Source: Mesomycoplasma lagogenitalium (GTDB taxonomy: Bacteria; Bacillota_I; Bacilli_A; Mycoplasmatales; Metamycoplasmataceae). From it: a DNA stretch of 64,000 bases. The stretch is taken from the NCBI RefSeq assembly GCF_029854295.1, contig NZ_CP122979.1:744001-808000 (forward strand), given 5' to 3'. Below the pieces are notes generated by a model. It did no database searches, was not told the origin of the DNA, and was given only the letters and a program-made list of their open reading frames with translations. This document shows, piece by piece, positions 57,019 through 64,000 of the stretch (position 1 is its first letter; each line of letters starts with the position of its first letter). The position numbers and the translations under genes were made by a program.

Positions 57019-57637
57019 TGTCCTCCACTTCCGCAATGTTTTTACTTTGCTCATTTTCTAAAATTATTTTTTTAAGTTGTTCCTTCGAAATTTGCACCTG
57101 CAAATTAGCACGAATATGCAGTTGTATTTTTTCATAATATGAATCTAAATCGATTTTTTTATCAATAAGTTTACCCTTTTCATCAAAAATGTAGAAATTA
57201 TTGTCATTTTTTAAGTTTTCGTATTCGCTTGAAACTTGCTCAAACCGTTTATACAACTTGTCAAGTATTTTCATGTATGCAATTGTTAGGTTGTTTATGT
57301 TTGTATAAAAATAATAAAGATTGGTAGGACTTTCGGGCGAAATGTCAGCAAGTATTGGCAAATTTAACATTTCGTTATTTTTTTCAATTTTTTCCTTGCT
57401 TTCTTCAATTTGATTATGTAAGTAATTTAGTTCATTTTTTAAAACTTTTAACCTGCTAGGTTTGATCTTATTTTTCCACTGGCTGACTAAATTTTCCAAC
57501 TCTTTTAATTTTGTCAAAATATTATCAATAGCGGACAAAGTTAACTGAACTGTAAAATCTTCATAGTTTAAATGATTGTCCGCAATTTTATTTAATTCAC
57601 TTTTTAATTTTTCAACTTCGTCAATATTTTTAAACAA
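57005..57637 (-). CDS. Terminase small subunit (putative)
   Basis: 210 residues from TTG 57637, four bases after GGAGGAGAG. Coiled-coil in the centre (LKVLKNELNYLHNQIEESKE) and an acidic C-terminus ending AEVEDNDDF that could bind the large subunit. No DNA-binding motif is obvious. Called from its position directly before terL and next to the non-coding control region, where packaging sites usually lie. Confidence 0.7.
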   Translation of the reverse strand: MFKNIDEVEKLKSELNKIADNHLNYEDFTVQLTLSAIDNILTKLKELENLVSQWKNKIKPSRLKVLKNELNYLHNQIEESKEKIEKNNEMLNLPILADISPESPTNLYYFYTNINNLTIAYMKILDKLYKRFEQVSSEYENLKNDNNFYIFDEKGKLIDKKIDLDSYYEKIQLHIRANLQVQISKEQLKKIILENEQSKNIAEVEDNDDF

Positions 57638-57655
57638 CTCTCCTCCGTTATTTTG

Positions 57656-57684
57656 ATTATACCAACTAAATGAAAAAAATAAAA
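57656..57684 (-). promoter_or_regulatory. Extended -10 promoter of the terminase operon
   Basis: On the minus strand TTGGTATAAT (TATAAT at 57661-57656) with a weak -35 (TTTTAT). The predicted start near 57649 leaves a 12-base leader carrying GGAGGAG. The same TGGTATAAT wording starts the portal promoter and the leftward small RNA. Confidence 0.6.
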
Positions 57685-57718
57685 TTTAAATTTATTAGTG
57701 GTATTAAAATGGTTTAAC

Positions 57719-57748
57719 TTGATATATTTACTTGCCGATTTTTATAAT
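57719..57748 (+). promoter_or_regulatory. Rightward promoter into the inverted-repeat region
   Basis: TTGATA at 57719-57724, 18-base spacer, TATAAT at 57743-57748. It would transcribe through the hairpin at 57919-57932 into the repeat array. The -35 is part of another ACTTGATATAT motif like those bounding the array. Confidence 0.45.
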
Positions 57749-57918
57749 AATTTTATCGCTAAAAAACCCGATTTCAATTTATTAATTTTTTTTAACTTCA
57801 TTTTATTTTTTTATTTTTTGTAATTTTCTTTGATATAACAACCCCATAATATATCCAAACTTTTACCTGTGTGTAACTAATTTATTTTTTTTATAAAAAT
57901 ATATGAATTTTAAAAACC

Positions 57919-57932
57919 TCGGAAAATTCCGA
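57919..57932 (-). terminator. Hairpin, possible leftward terminator before terS
   Basis: Stem CTCGGAA/TTCCGAG; on the minus strand it is followed by GTTTTTAAAATT. It would end a leftward RNA coming from the repeat array before the terminase promoter. Weak U-run. Confidence 0.45.
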
Positions 57933-57948
57933 GTAAAATAAATAAAAA

Positions 57949-58273
57949 TATTTACTTGATATATTCAAAAAACCCCCTAAAACAATGAAAATGAGGAGCA
58001 AAATTATGAACGGAGAGGGCAAAAATATGAACGGAAGGAGCAAAATTATGAACGGAGAGGGCAAAAATATGAACGACATAACTAAAAATATGAACGGCAT
58101 TATCGGTGGTTATTAAATTAATAGCATTCATTAATTTACCCCCTTGCTTTCATTTTTTACCCCTTCAAATTCATTTTTTACCCCTTCATCTTCATTTTTA
58201 CCCCCCTTCCGTTCATAATTTGGGGTCTCATCTTCATTGTTTTTGACCCTTTTTTAGATATATCAAGTAAATA
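57949..58273. repeat. Long inverted repeat of 21-bp units in the phage control region
   Basis: Two arms face each other. Both outer ends are the same 16 bases TATTTACTTGATATAT (57949-57964; inverted at 58258-58273). Moving inward, both arms read AAAACAATGAA(A/G)ATGAG, CAAATTATGAACGGA (left has one extra A) and G-rich, AAAAATATGAA-type units. The left arm has about five units of 21 bp, the right arm four of 20-22 bp. Each unit looks like a G-rich site plus ATGAA. A replication origin, packaging site or regulator array is possible. Confidence 0.75.
57985..58116 (+). CDS. Possible 43-residue repeat peptide in the left arm
   Basis: ATG 57985 to TAA 58116 reads MKMRSKIMNGEGKNMNGRSK and continues with the same heptads (SKIMNGE, GKNMNGR) to IIGGY. 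Because the repeat is 21 bp, three frames repeat in heptads, so the open frame may be incidental. The opposite arm encodes a shorter 19-residue peptide with the same opening MKMR..IMNG (58178-58237, minus), which argues weakly for conservation. Confidence 0.3.
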   Translation: MKMRSKIMNGEGKNMNGRSKIMNGEGKNMNDITKNMNGIIGGY

Positions 58274-58700
58274 GATGTAGTTGATTTTGAAACTTTGCTT
58301 TTTAACCTAATCAAGAAAATTAAAACCCTCAAGATTTTTCAAAATAATTTTTTAAATCTGCAAAAAATGCACGAAAACCTTGCGGCCTGGGTTAAAGCAA
58401 CATAATCAAATTTTTTTAAACTCCCCCCCATACTTCAAAAATCTTCAAGCAAACTAATTTTAAAAACCTCATTCACCAGCAACCTAAGCAAATGAAAAAC
58501 CTTAACCCCTTGCTGTTTTAGCAGCCAAATTAATCACAATCGTAATTAATTAAAATAACCAAAGCAAGATTACCCCCCCACATTAATAAATTAAAAAACC
58601 ACTCGATTAATCAACTGCCACTAAATTTTTTTTATTTTTATTTAATTTATTAAATAGTTATTAATATAAAAATTATTTTAATTATTTTAATAACATTTTA
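58274..58700. other. Non-coding region with strong C-over-G skew
   Basis: Plus strand is rich in A and C with poly-C runs (58423-58430, 58565-58574) and few G. No convincing gene on either strand: the only long frame (minus, about 58198-58530) uses Leu codons unlike the host and lacks an ATG. Location between the repeat array and the regulator gene, next to terS, suggests an origin or packaging site. Confidence 0.5.
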
Positions 58701-58736
58701 AAACTTTGGAGTTATACTTTTGGTAGGAGGTAAAAA

Positions 58737-58916
58737 ATGTCTGAAAATAAAAAAGTTAAATACAATATACATTTAACAATTGACTATGAATTAAAAAAAT
58801 GTCTTGAAGATTTAGCAGACCAAGGGCTGGTTATTTCTAGATTAACAACTAAAGCATTAAAACAATTTATTAAAAACAATTACCCGGCAATTGCCGAAAA
58901 AAATAACTTAAAATAA
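58737..58916 (+). CDS. Ribbon-helix-helix DNA-binding regulator
   Basis: 59 residues: VKYNIHLTIDYELKKCLEDL carries the beta-strand and first helix, and GLVISRLTTKALKQFIKNNY the second helix, matching Arc/CopG-type proteins. GGAGG lies five bases before the ATG, with TATACT as a possible -10 near 58712. It is the only recognisable transcription regulator of the prophage, just upstream of the integrase, and could act as late-gene regulator or excision control. Confidence 0.8.
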   Translation: MSENKKVKYNIHLTIDYELKKCLEDLADQGLVISRLTTKALKQFIKNNYPAIAEKNNLK

Positions 58917-58950
58917 TAATTAATAATAAAATAAAAAAGGAAGTTAAAAA

Positions 58951-59694
58951 ATGATTAAAAACTTTATAGATGAATTAAAGCTATATAATAGGCAAGAATT
59001 AACAATATATAAATACGAACAAACATTAAAACTTTTAGATGTAGAAAACTTAACTTTTGAGGAAATTACACAAAAAATTATTAATAATAATCATAGTGCT
59101 ACTTATCAAAGATATCTAAAGGCAGTTTATCAATCTTATTTAAATTTTTTAGAAGATACTGAAAAAATAAAAAAATTAAAAAAAGTTAAATTAAAGCACT
59201 TAGATGTTGTTTTCCGTGATGTGATAAGCAAAGATGAGTTGATGGAAAAAACCGAGATTTTAAAAACTGATAGTAGTAAGGATATTTTTTGGAAAACAGT
59301 GATTCGGTTTCTATTTCAAACAGGAATCAGAGTAAGCGAAATAAATAACCTTAGTCACTTAAATAATAAACTGTATGTTATTGGTAAAGGCAATAAAAAA
59401 AGAGAGATTTTTTACAATAAAAAAACCTTCAACCTTTTAACTTTATACCAGTCGCAATTAAAAAATAAAATTCAATCTGCAAGCATTTGTAAAAATATTA
59501 AAAAATATTTAAATAACAATTTGACACCACATTCACTTAGAAGAAGTTTTGCAACTTACTTTTTAAAAAGCGGTGTAGATATTAAACTAATTTCCCAGCA
59601 ACTAGGGCACTCAGATGTAGCAACAACTTATAGGTATGTTCATATAACTCGCGAGGAGAATTTAAAAATTTATAATAAATTAATGAATGATTAA
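58951..59694 (+). CDS. Tyrosine recombinase (phage integrase)
   Basis: 247 residues: an N-terminal SAM-like core-binding domain and a C-terminal catalytic domain. Catalytic residues: Arg127 in FQTGIRVSEI, His194 and Arg197 in TPHSLRRSFAT, His220 in QQLGHSDVAT and nucleophile Tyr229 in TYRYVH. It lacks an extra arm-binding domain of obvious size. It lies 34 bp after the RHH gene, likely one operon, about 190 bp from the proposed attR. Confidence 0.93.
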   Translation: MIKNFIDELKLYNRQELTIYKYEQTLKLLDVENLTFEEITQKIINNNHSATYQRYLKAVYQSYLNFLEDTEKIKKLKKVKLKHLDVVFRDVISKDELMEKTEILKTDSSKDIFWKTVIRFLFQTGIRVSEINNLSHLNNKLYVIGKGNKKREIFYNKKTFNLLTLYQSQLKNKIQSASICKNIKKYLNNNLTPHSLRRSFATYFLKSGVDIKLISQQLGHSDVATTYRYVHITREENLKIYNKLMND

Positions 59695-59821
59695 TTTTCA
59701 ATATAATTTACATATTAAAAAATTTTAAAAAAAAATATTTAAATAAATATTTAAAAAGTTATAATTATTTTAATTAATATAAAATGATTAACAAGTCGTT
59801 AAAAAAAATAAAAAAATTTTC

Positions 59822-59849
59822 TTGACTTGTTTTAAAAAACTGTTATAAT
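59822..59849 (+). promoter_or_regulatory. Near-consensus promoter at the right prophage end
   Basis: TTGACT, 16-base spacer ending in TG-T, TATAAT (59844-59849). The best promoter in the window. In the integrated state it reads outward across attR into IS debris; in a circle it would read across attP into the early operon at 26104, about 130 bases from the start site. Confidence 0.7.
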
Positions 59850-59854
59850 TACTA

Positions 59855-59897
59855 TGCAAGGTTGTGTAAAGCAACTTATTCTGGAAATTGATATTTT
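59855..59897. other. Candidate attR: arm site plus core
   Basis: TGCAAGGTTGT at 59855-59865 (inverse of the left arm site) and core ATTGATATTTT at 59887-59897. A small hairpin GTTG/CAAC follows the arm. The core lies at the edge of an IS30 remnant, so the attachment site in the host was probably inside that remnant. Confidence 0.5.
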
Positions 59898-60023
59898 ATT
59901 CATCGTTTTCTTTGATTATTTTTTTATATTCACAACTACTCATTCAATTAAAAATTTTTCTTGGCATATTGTTTATTTTTTCTTTTGGTTTACTAAGTGT
60001 TGCACTTTATATTTCAATTTGGA
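59898..60023 (-). pseudogene. IS30-family remnant, internally deleted copy
   Basis: Contains a 35-base end sequence at 59989-60023 that matches 61161-61195 in 34 positions, joined to a segment (59900-59962) that matches the tail of the transposase remnant at 60692-60757. So this is the same element with most of its transposase deleted. Confidence 0.65.
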
Positions 60024-60080
60024 ATTTCTTTTTATTTCTGTTTTAAATATCTTTTACATCTTATTTAAAATAATTTTAAA

Positions 60081-60545
60081 TTACTTTTTATCTTTATATT
60101 TTTTAATATCATCTTCGTGGAAAGATTTTAACATTTTAATGTCTTCTTTCATTTCTTTAATATCTTGGCTATGCTCTGCCAAAATAACCTTGATTTCCTT
60201 GATATCTTGGCCGTGTTGCGCTTGAACTGCTTTGATTTCTTTAATATCTTGGCTGTGTTGTGCTAAAACAACTTTAATGTCTTTAATATCGGCAGAATTT
60301 TCATTAGTTTGTTTTTGCACATCTAAAAGTACATTTTGCATATTAAGAACTAAGTTATATAAAGATTTAAGTGTGATTTTTTTCTCACCAGTTTCTTGTG
60401 TTTTTAATTGATTTGCATACGCCATAACTGTACAATTTTCTCCTTCCTTTTCTTCTATACTTCACTCAACATTTTCATATTTATGTAAAGTTTTTAATGC
60501 CTCTTTTTCAGAGGTTTTAATTTTTTTACCTGTCTTTTTTATCAT
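60081..60545 (-). CDS. Coiled-coil repeat protein (DUF16-like)
   Basis: 154 residues from ATG 60545, reading one UGA as Trp. The C-terminal half is a run of heptad-like repeats with the unit Q(H)SQDIKEIK (AQHSQDIKEIKAVQAQHGQD), an elongated coiled coil with a Lys-rich end. Similar short repeat proteins are common mycoplasma paralogues of unknown function. It lies between two IS30 remnants, so may have moved with them or be a host gene next to them. Confidence 0.7.
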
Positions 60546-60689
60546 ACCATAATCATAATCAAAAAAAATTAAATTACCAAGAAATTTAAACAAAATTTAA
60601 ACAAATACTGTTGTTTGTTTAATTGCATATATCTATATATAGAAAAAATAATTGACTTATCATTTAAATTAGTAAATAATGTTATTTTA
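60546..60689. other. Non-coding stretch upstream of the coiled-coil gene
   Basis: AT-rich. Contains CAAACAACAGTATTTGTTTA, a short interrupted dyad, and TATGGTATGAT just before the gene as possible -10. Nothing else seen. Confidence 0.4.
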
Positions 60690-60993
60690 TTAATCATCTT
60701 CTTTGATTATTTTCTTATACTAGTAGCTACTCATTCAATAAAAAATTTGTCTAGAAGATGTAATTTTTATATTTAGATATTTTTTTAACAAATTGATAAG
60801 TGGCTTCAATTCCATAAAAATTTTTATCATATTTATAAAATGGACCGGCATATTTATGATAAGATCTTCTTTTGCTTTTTGACGCTTTTTATGTGCATCA
60901 TAAAAACTAAATTCATCAAAATTTCTTTTCAACTCTCTAGATATAGTTGATTTATTTTTTAAAATTTTGAGCTATTGACTTATATTTTTTTAT
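60690..60993 (-). pseudogene. IS30-family transposase remnant with frameshifts
   Basis: The minus strand reads KSIAQ, then after a shift LKNKSTISRELKRN (the helix-turn-helix of IS30 transposases), FYDAHKKRQKAKEDL, and in another frame YKYDKNFYGIEATYQFVKK, returning to KKYLNIKITSSRQIFYW. The order matches the family, but two or more frameshifts and missing catalytic parts show it is dead. Confidence 0.75.
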
Positions 60994-61053
60994 TAAAATA
61001 AAATAAATAGTTTATTAAATGTCGTTCTTCCTTTATAATATATTTGTACATTT

Positions 61054-61086
61054 TTCTCCCTATTTTTTGGGGAGGATTTTTTTTAT
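61054..61086 (+). terminator. Terminator-like hairpin in IS flank
   Basis: CTCCC/GGGAG stem with a TATTTTTTGG loop followed by TTTTTTTT. A TATAAT at 61033 lies only ~20 bases upstream. No gene is associated with it. Confidence 0.5.
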
Positions 61087-61160
61087 TTTTCAAATATTTA
61101 ATTAAATAAAAAAATGCAACCCCTTATTTTTAATTTTAAACCAAAATATTTTTTCATTGA

Positions 61161-61195
61161 TTTACTAAGTGTTGCGCTTTATATTTCAATTTGGA
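61161..61195. repeat. End sequence of the IS30-family element
   Basis: 35 bases almost identical to 59989-60023 (one difference). It lies upstream of the transposase remnant and is taken as the left terminal region of that element. Confidence 0.6.
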
Positions 61196-61368
61196 TTATT
61201 AACTGGTATAAGCGTTAAAATTCTTGTGAAAATTCCTCCACTCGACCACTACCTCTTAATATTTCTTTTTTTAGTGAACTGTTATTGTATGATACTGAAT
61301 GCAAATTTCAGCAATTTTCTTTATAATTCTTTGTAAATTATTATTCATCTTGAATTTTTTTATTGACA

Positions 61369-62997
61369 TTAATTAATTTGCATTTTTTTATTAATTTGAT
61401 CAAAATCAATAATAAAATCAAAATGCTTTTTATCTTTATCTTCTAATTGATGCGAAATATAAATAATTGTTTTATCTGTTTTAATTATCTTTTCAAGTAA
61501 TTCTTCAAACTGTTCTTTATTTACATTTGAAAAAGATTCATCAAGTAATAAATAATCTTTATCAAAATATAATAATCTTGCAAATGCTAGTCGTTGTTTT
61601 TGACTAATAGATAAATTATTAAATGAATCAAAATTTTTATCTTTTATTTCTTCTTCCAGTTCTGGATCTAAATTAAGAAATTTTAAAATTTTATTTGCTT
61701 TTTCTAATTTTGCTTTACCTAAACTTAAATTATTATAAATATTATCATCATAAACAAAACCGCTTGAATCTAAATAAGATATATGTTCTTTAATTGCGCT
61801 ATCTTTAATGTTTTTAATATCGACATTTGTAAATTCAATTTTTCCTTCATAATTATCAATATTACCTAATATTAATTGTAAAATTGTTGATTTACCGGAA
61901 CCTGATTCGCCAATAATTAAATATTTTTTACCTTTTTTAAAGCTGTAATTAAAATTATTTAAAATTATTTTATCTTCCACTTTATAAGTTAAATTTTTTA
62001 AATTAATTTCGCTTAAATCAATAGTTTTAATTGTTTTTTTATCTTGCTCAATTTTTAAATCAAACATTGTCTCTAAATTTTTAGATGCATAGTAGGTTCT
62101 AATATTAGTAAATAAGTTAAATAAATTAGTTGTAGCATTAGTGGACAATGCTTTTCTAAAAATATAAACAGAACCAATTGAAACATTGAAATAATTTTGA
62201 CTATAAATAAATAATAAAACTATTACTCCTGTATATTCTAAAATCTCAATAAAATTTTTGGAAAAGAATTTATTTTTTACTTCCATTTTAGAACCCTGGT
62301 AAGATCCGAAATAAAATTCGTAAATGTATTTTGCTAAAAAATTTTCAACTAAGTGGGTTTTATTATTAAAATAAAATTGAGAATAGCCTTCTAATAATTC
62401 ATTTGTTTTATCAATTAAATCATTAAATGCTTTTTGACCACTTTCAATTCCTGATTGTGTATTTTTAAAACTGACAATATTAGGAATTGAAATAATAATT
62501 GATACGATTATAAAAATTATCAATGTTATTCAACTATTTATTGAAAAAATAATTATTAAAATTATTATAAAAATAACCGATGTTATAATATTAACTAAAG
62601 AAATGAAACGATTAAAATAATAATTATCTGAATTATGAATTACATGATTATAGGCATCTGCGCTAGAATATTTTTTAATTTCACCAGCACTAACATTTTT
62701 ATATTGATTTATAAAATCTCTTGCTACAGATTTTGAAAAATAAATATTATTTTTATTGTATAAACTATTTCAAAAATAGTTAGATATTAGAATAACTATT
62801 TCCAAAAAAGCTATAAAAACTATAAAAATTAAAAACATTGAAAAATTATTTAATTCATTAATTTTAATTTTTCCTAATAAAGCATCAATTGCAAATGCTT
62901 CTATCGATGTTATGATAGCTGGTAAAACAGCAATTAAAATTGAAAAAACAATTAACATTAAATTTCTAAATTTATTGTGCTTAAATACTAAATGCAT
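61369..62997 (-). CDS. ABC transporter, membrane-ATPase half protein
   Basis: Exporter-type half transporter of 542 residues: about six hydrophobic helices to residue ~310, then an ATPase domain. Walker A GESGSGKST is intact; the signature is LSISQKQR rather than LSGGQ, and Walker B is DYLLLDES with His in IYISHQ. It overlaps the stop of the partner gene upstream by 10 bp, so the two probably form a heterodimer. Substrate unknown; peptide or lipid export is common in this type. Confidence 0.88.
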
Positions 62998-64000
62998 TGT
63001 TCCTCCAAATTAATAATTTCATCATAACTGTTTTCATCATTTAAATTTTGTACTCCATTAATTAATAATAAATTATGATCATTAAACAATTCATTTTTAA
63101 TTATTTCTGCATTTTCTGGATCAATATTTCCATATGCCTCATTTAAGATTCACACTTTTTTATCACGATAAAATTGTCTTGCAAAATTAATTCTTTGTTT
63201 TTCGCCTGTTGATAATTCATCATCTTTTTCAATTGTTTTTTCAATATCAAAATCAATTAAAGTTGATTTAGCTAAAGCATTTTTTACTTTATTTTGCTCA
63301 TTTTCATCTCACAATGCAACATTATTATAAATACTTGTTTTAAATATAAAACTTTTGGAATTTAAAAAAGATATACTATTTTTTAATAAATAATCATCTA
63401 TTTCTTTTAAATCCATATCATTTATTAAAATTGTCCCTTGATATTCCTGCTCTTCTTTTAAAATCAAATTAATTAAAAGTGTTTTTAAATTACCGGTTTC
63501 ATCAATTAATGCATATTTTTTCCCACTTTGGAAACTAAAAGAGAAATTTTTAATTAATGTTTTTTCCTCTTTTACATAACTAACATTTATAAATTCAATT
63601 TTACTAATTAAAATTTCTTGCTTGTTATTTTCAATTTTATTATATTCACTAAAAATTTTAATGTATTTTTTAAAGGAATTATAATCTTGTAAAAATTTAA
63701 TAGTATTTTTAATTGCTAAAACAATATTTAAAAATATTGAAGGCAAAATAAAAACAGTTCCTATTTGTAAATTATTAAAATAAATAAAATAACCAATTAA
63801 AAAGAAAAATAAAAGATTTGCAAAAGTAAAAAATCCTGAATTAATAACCTCAATTAGCAAGGCTTTATTTTTGTTTTTATTAAAATCGGCAATTCATTTT
63901 TTAATAATTTTGTCTGATTTTTGAACAAATTTATCAGGTTTATTTAAATAATAAAGCATAATAAAGCCGTCAAAATTATTTTTTAATAGAGCATGATATT
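62988..64000 (-). CDS. ABC transporter partner half protein, degenerate ATP site (5' end outside window)
   Basis: The last ~337 residues are in the window. Membrane helices (ANLLFFFLIGYFIYFNN) are followed by an ATPase domain in which Walker A is reduced to DETGNLKTLL, without the GxGKS lysine context, and Walker B reads VWILNEAYG with Asn for Asp. The signature ELSTGEKQR is good. In heterodimeric exporters one site is often degenerate; with the intact Walker A of the partner this pair fits that scheme. Confidence 0.85.

Larger units (their letters stand above)
26007..59897. mobile_element. Siphovirus-like prophage, about 33.9 kb
   Basis: A continuous block of phage genes: replication genes rightward, structural genes leftward, integrase at the right end. 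HK97-type terminase, portal, protease-capsid, connectors, tail tube, tail chaperones and tape measure are all present and unbroken. Boundaries are set by an 11-bp direct repeat ATTGATATTTT at 26007-26017 and 59887-59897, each next to an 11-bp arm-like site. All genes use UGA for Trp, so the phage is adapted to mollicutes. The exact ends are inference; the content is direct. Confidence 0.85.

Noticed and set aside
57891-58100. Open frame on the minus strand encoding a hydrophobic repeat peptide (PFIFL units)
   Set aside because: It is the antisense of the 21-bp repeat array, where every frame repeats in heptads; no ribosome site and no conservation can be claimed.
58198-58530. Minus-strand frame of about 100 codons in the C-skewed region
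   Set aside because: No ATG near its start, Leu codons mostly TTG/CTG unlike neighbouring genes, and several rare codons; best read as chance in G-rich antisense.
58737-58916. CI-type repressor or Cro-like gene
   Set aside because: No helix-turn-helix repressor with a C-terminal dimerisation domain was found anywhere in the prophage; only the short RHH protein is supported.
26028-59865. The 11-bp inverted pair ACAACCTTGCA/TGCAAGGTTGT as transposon-type terminal inverted repeats
   Set aside because: The element encodes a tyrosine integrase, which needs direct repeats; the pair makes better sense as arm sites around an attP core.

Overview
The window is a chromosomal segment of a wall-less, AT-rich mollicute that reads UGA as tryptophan; nearly every gene becomes full length only when in-frame TGA is translated as Trp. 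Gene content (dnaE with a stand-alone 5'-3' exonuclease, DnaI and DnaB/DnaD-type loaders, RecU, a ZIP transporter, no cell-wall genes) fits the hominis-group mycoplasmas (Mycoplasmopsis/Metamycoplasma). The species cannot be named from sequence alone. Starts below were chosen from Shine-Dalgarno positions and overlaps with neighbours.

Left host block (1-25.9 kb). On the minus strand lie alaS (partial), mnmA, a giant flippase-like membrane protein fused to a degenerate phosphohexomutase-like domain, scpA/scpB, plsC and acpS. recU is on the plus strand. A tightly overlapping minus-strand replication operon follows: tRNA-Cys, tRNA-Arg, dnaE, exonuclease, coaE, dnaB-like, dnaI, a hypothetical gene, cmk, der and hup. 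A two-gene Hachiman anti-phage system (hamA nuclease, hamB helicase) is inserted at the 3' end of a HAD phosphatase gene and bracketed by a perfect 32-bp direct repeat. A ZIP transporter, a secreted protein and uvrC complete the block.

Prophage (about 26.0-59.9 kb). A nearly 34-kb siphovirus-like prophage fills the centre. Rightward early genes (26.1-39.1 kb) include a family of duplicated small modules, an HNH nuclease on the opposite strand, a RecF/SMC-like ATPase, a metallo-beta-lactamase-fold hydrolase, a VRR-NUC nuclease, a SNF2 helicase, an ssDNA-binding-like protein, an adenine methyltransferase, a DNA polymerase and a primase-helicase: a self-contained replisome. A convergent intergenic region carries two divergent, similar small-RNA candidates. 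Leftward late genes (57.6-39.4 kb) are terS, terL, portal, a fused protease-scaffold-capsid protein, connectors including one with collagen-like repeats, tail tube, chaperones G/GT with a -1 slippery site, tape measure, tail proteins, and a terminal group of membrane proteins and a lipoprotein. No endolysin was seen, as expected for a host without a wall. A self-contained plus-strand gene with its own promoter and terminator interrupts the late operon. A small ribbon-helix-helix regulator and a tyrosine integrase lie at the right end, beyond a 1.1-kb control region with a long inverted repeat built of 21-bp units.

Control logic suggested by the sequence. No CI-type repressor is seen. Candidate attachment cores (11 bp) at both ends, flanked in the reconstructed attP by inverted 11-bp arm sites, place a near-consensus promoter at the right end so that circularisation would connect it to the early operon. 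Palindromes of the form TTGAT-N-ATCAA overlap a late promoter and bound the control region; they are candidate operators for the ribbon-helix-helix protein.

Right host block (59.9-64 kb). Two decayed IS30-family remnants, a coiled-coil repeat protein gene and two ABC half-transporters (the second running off the window) follow.
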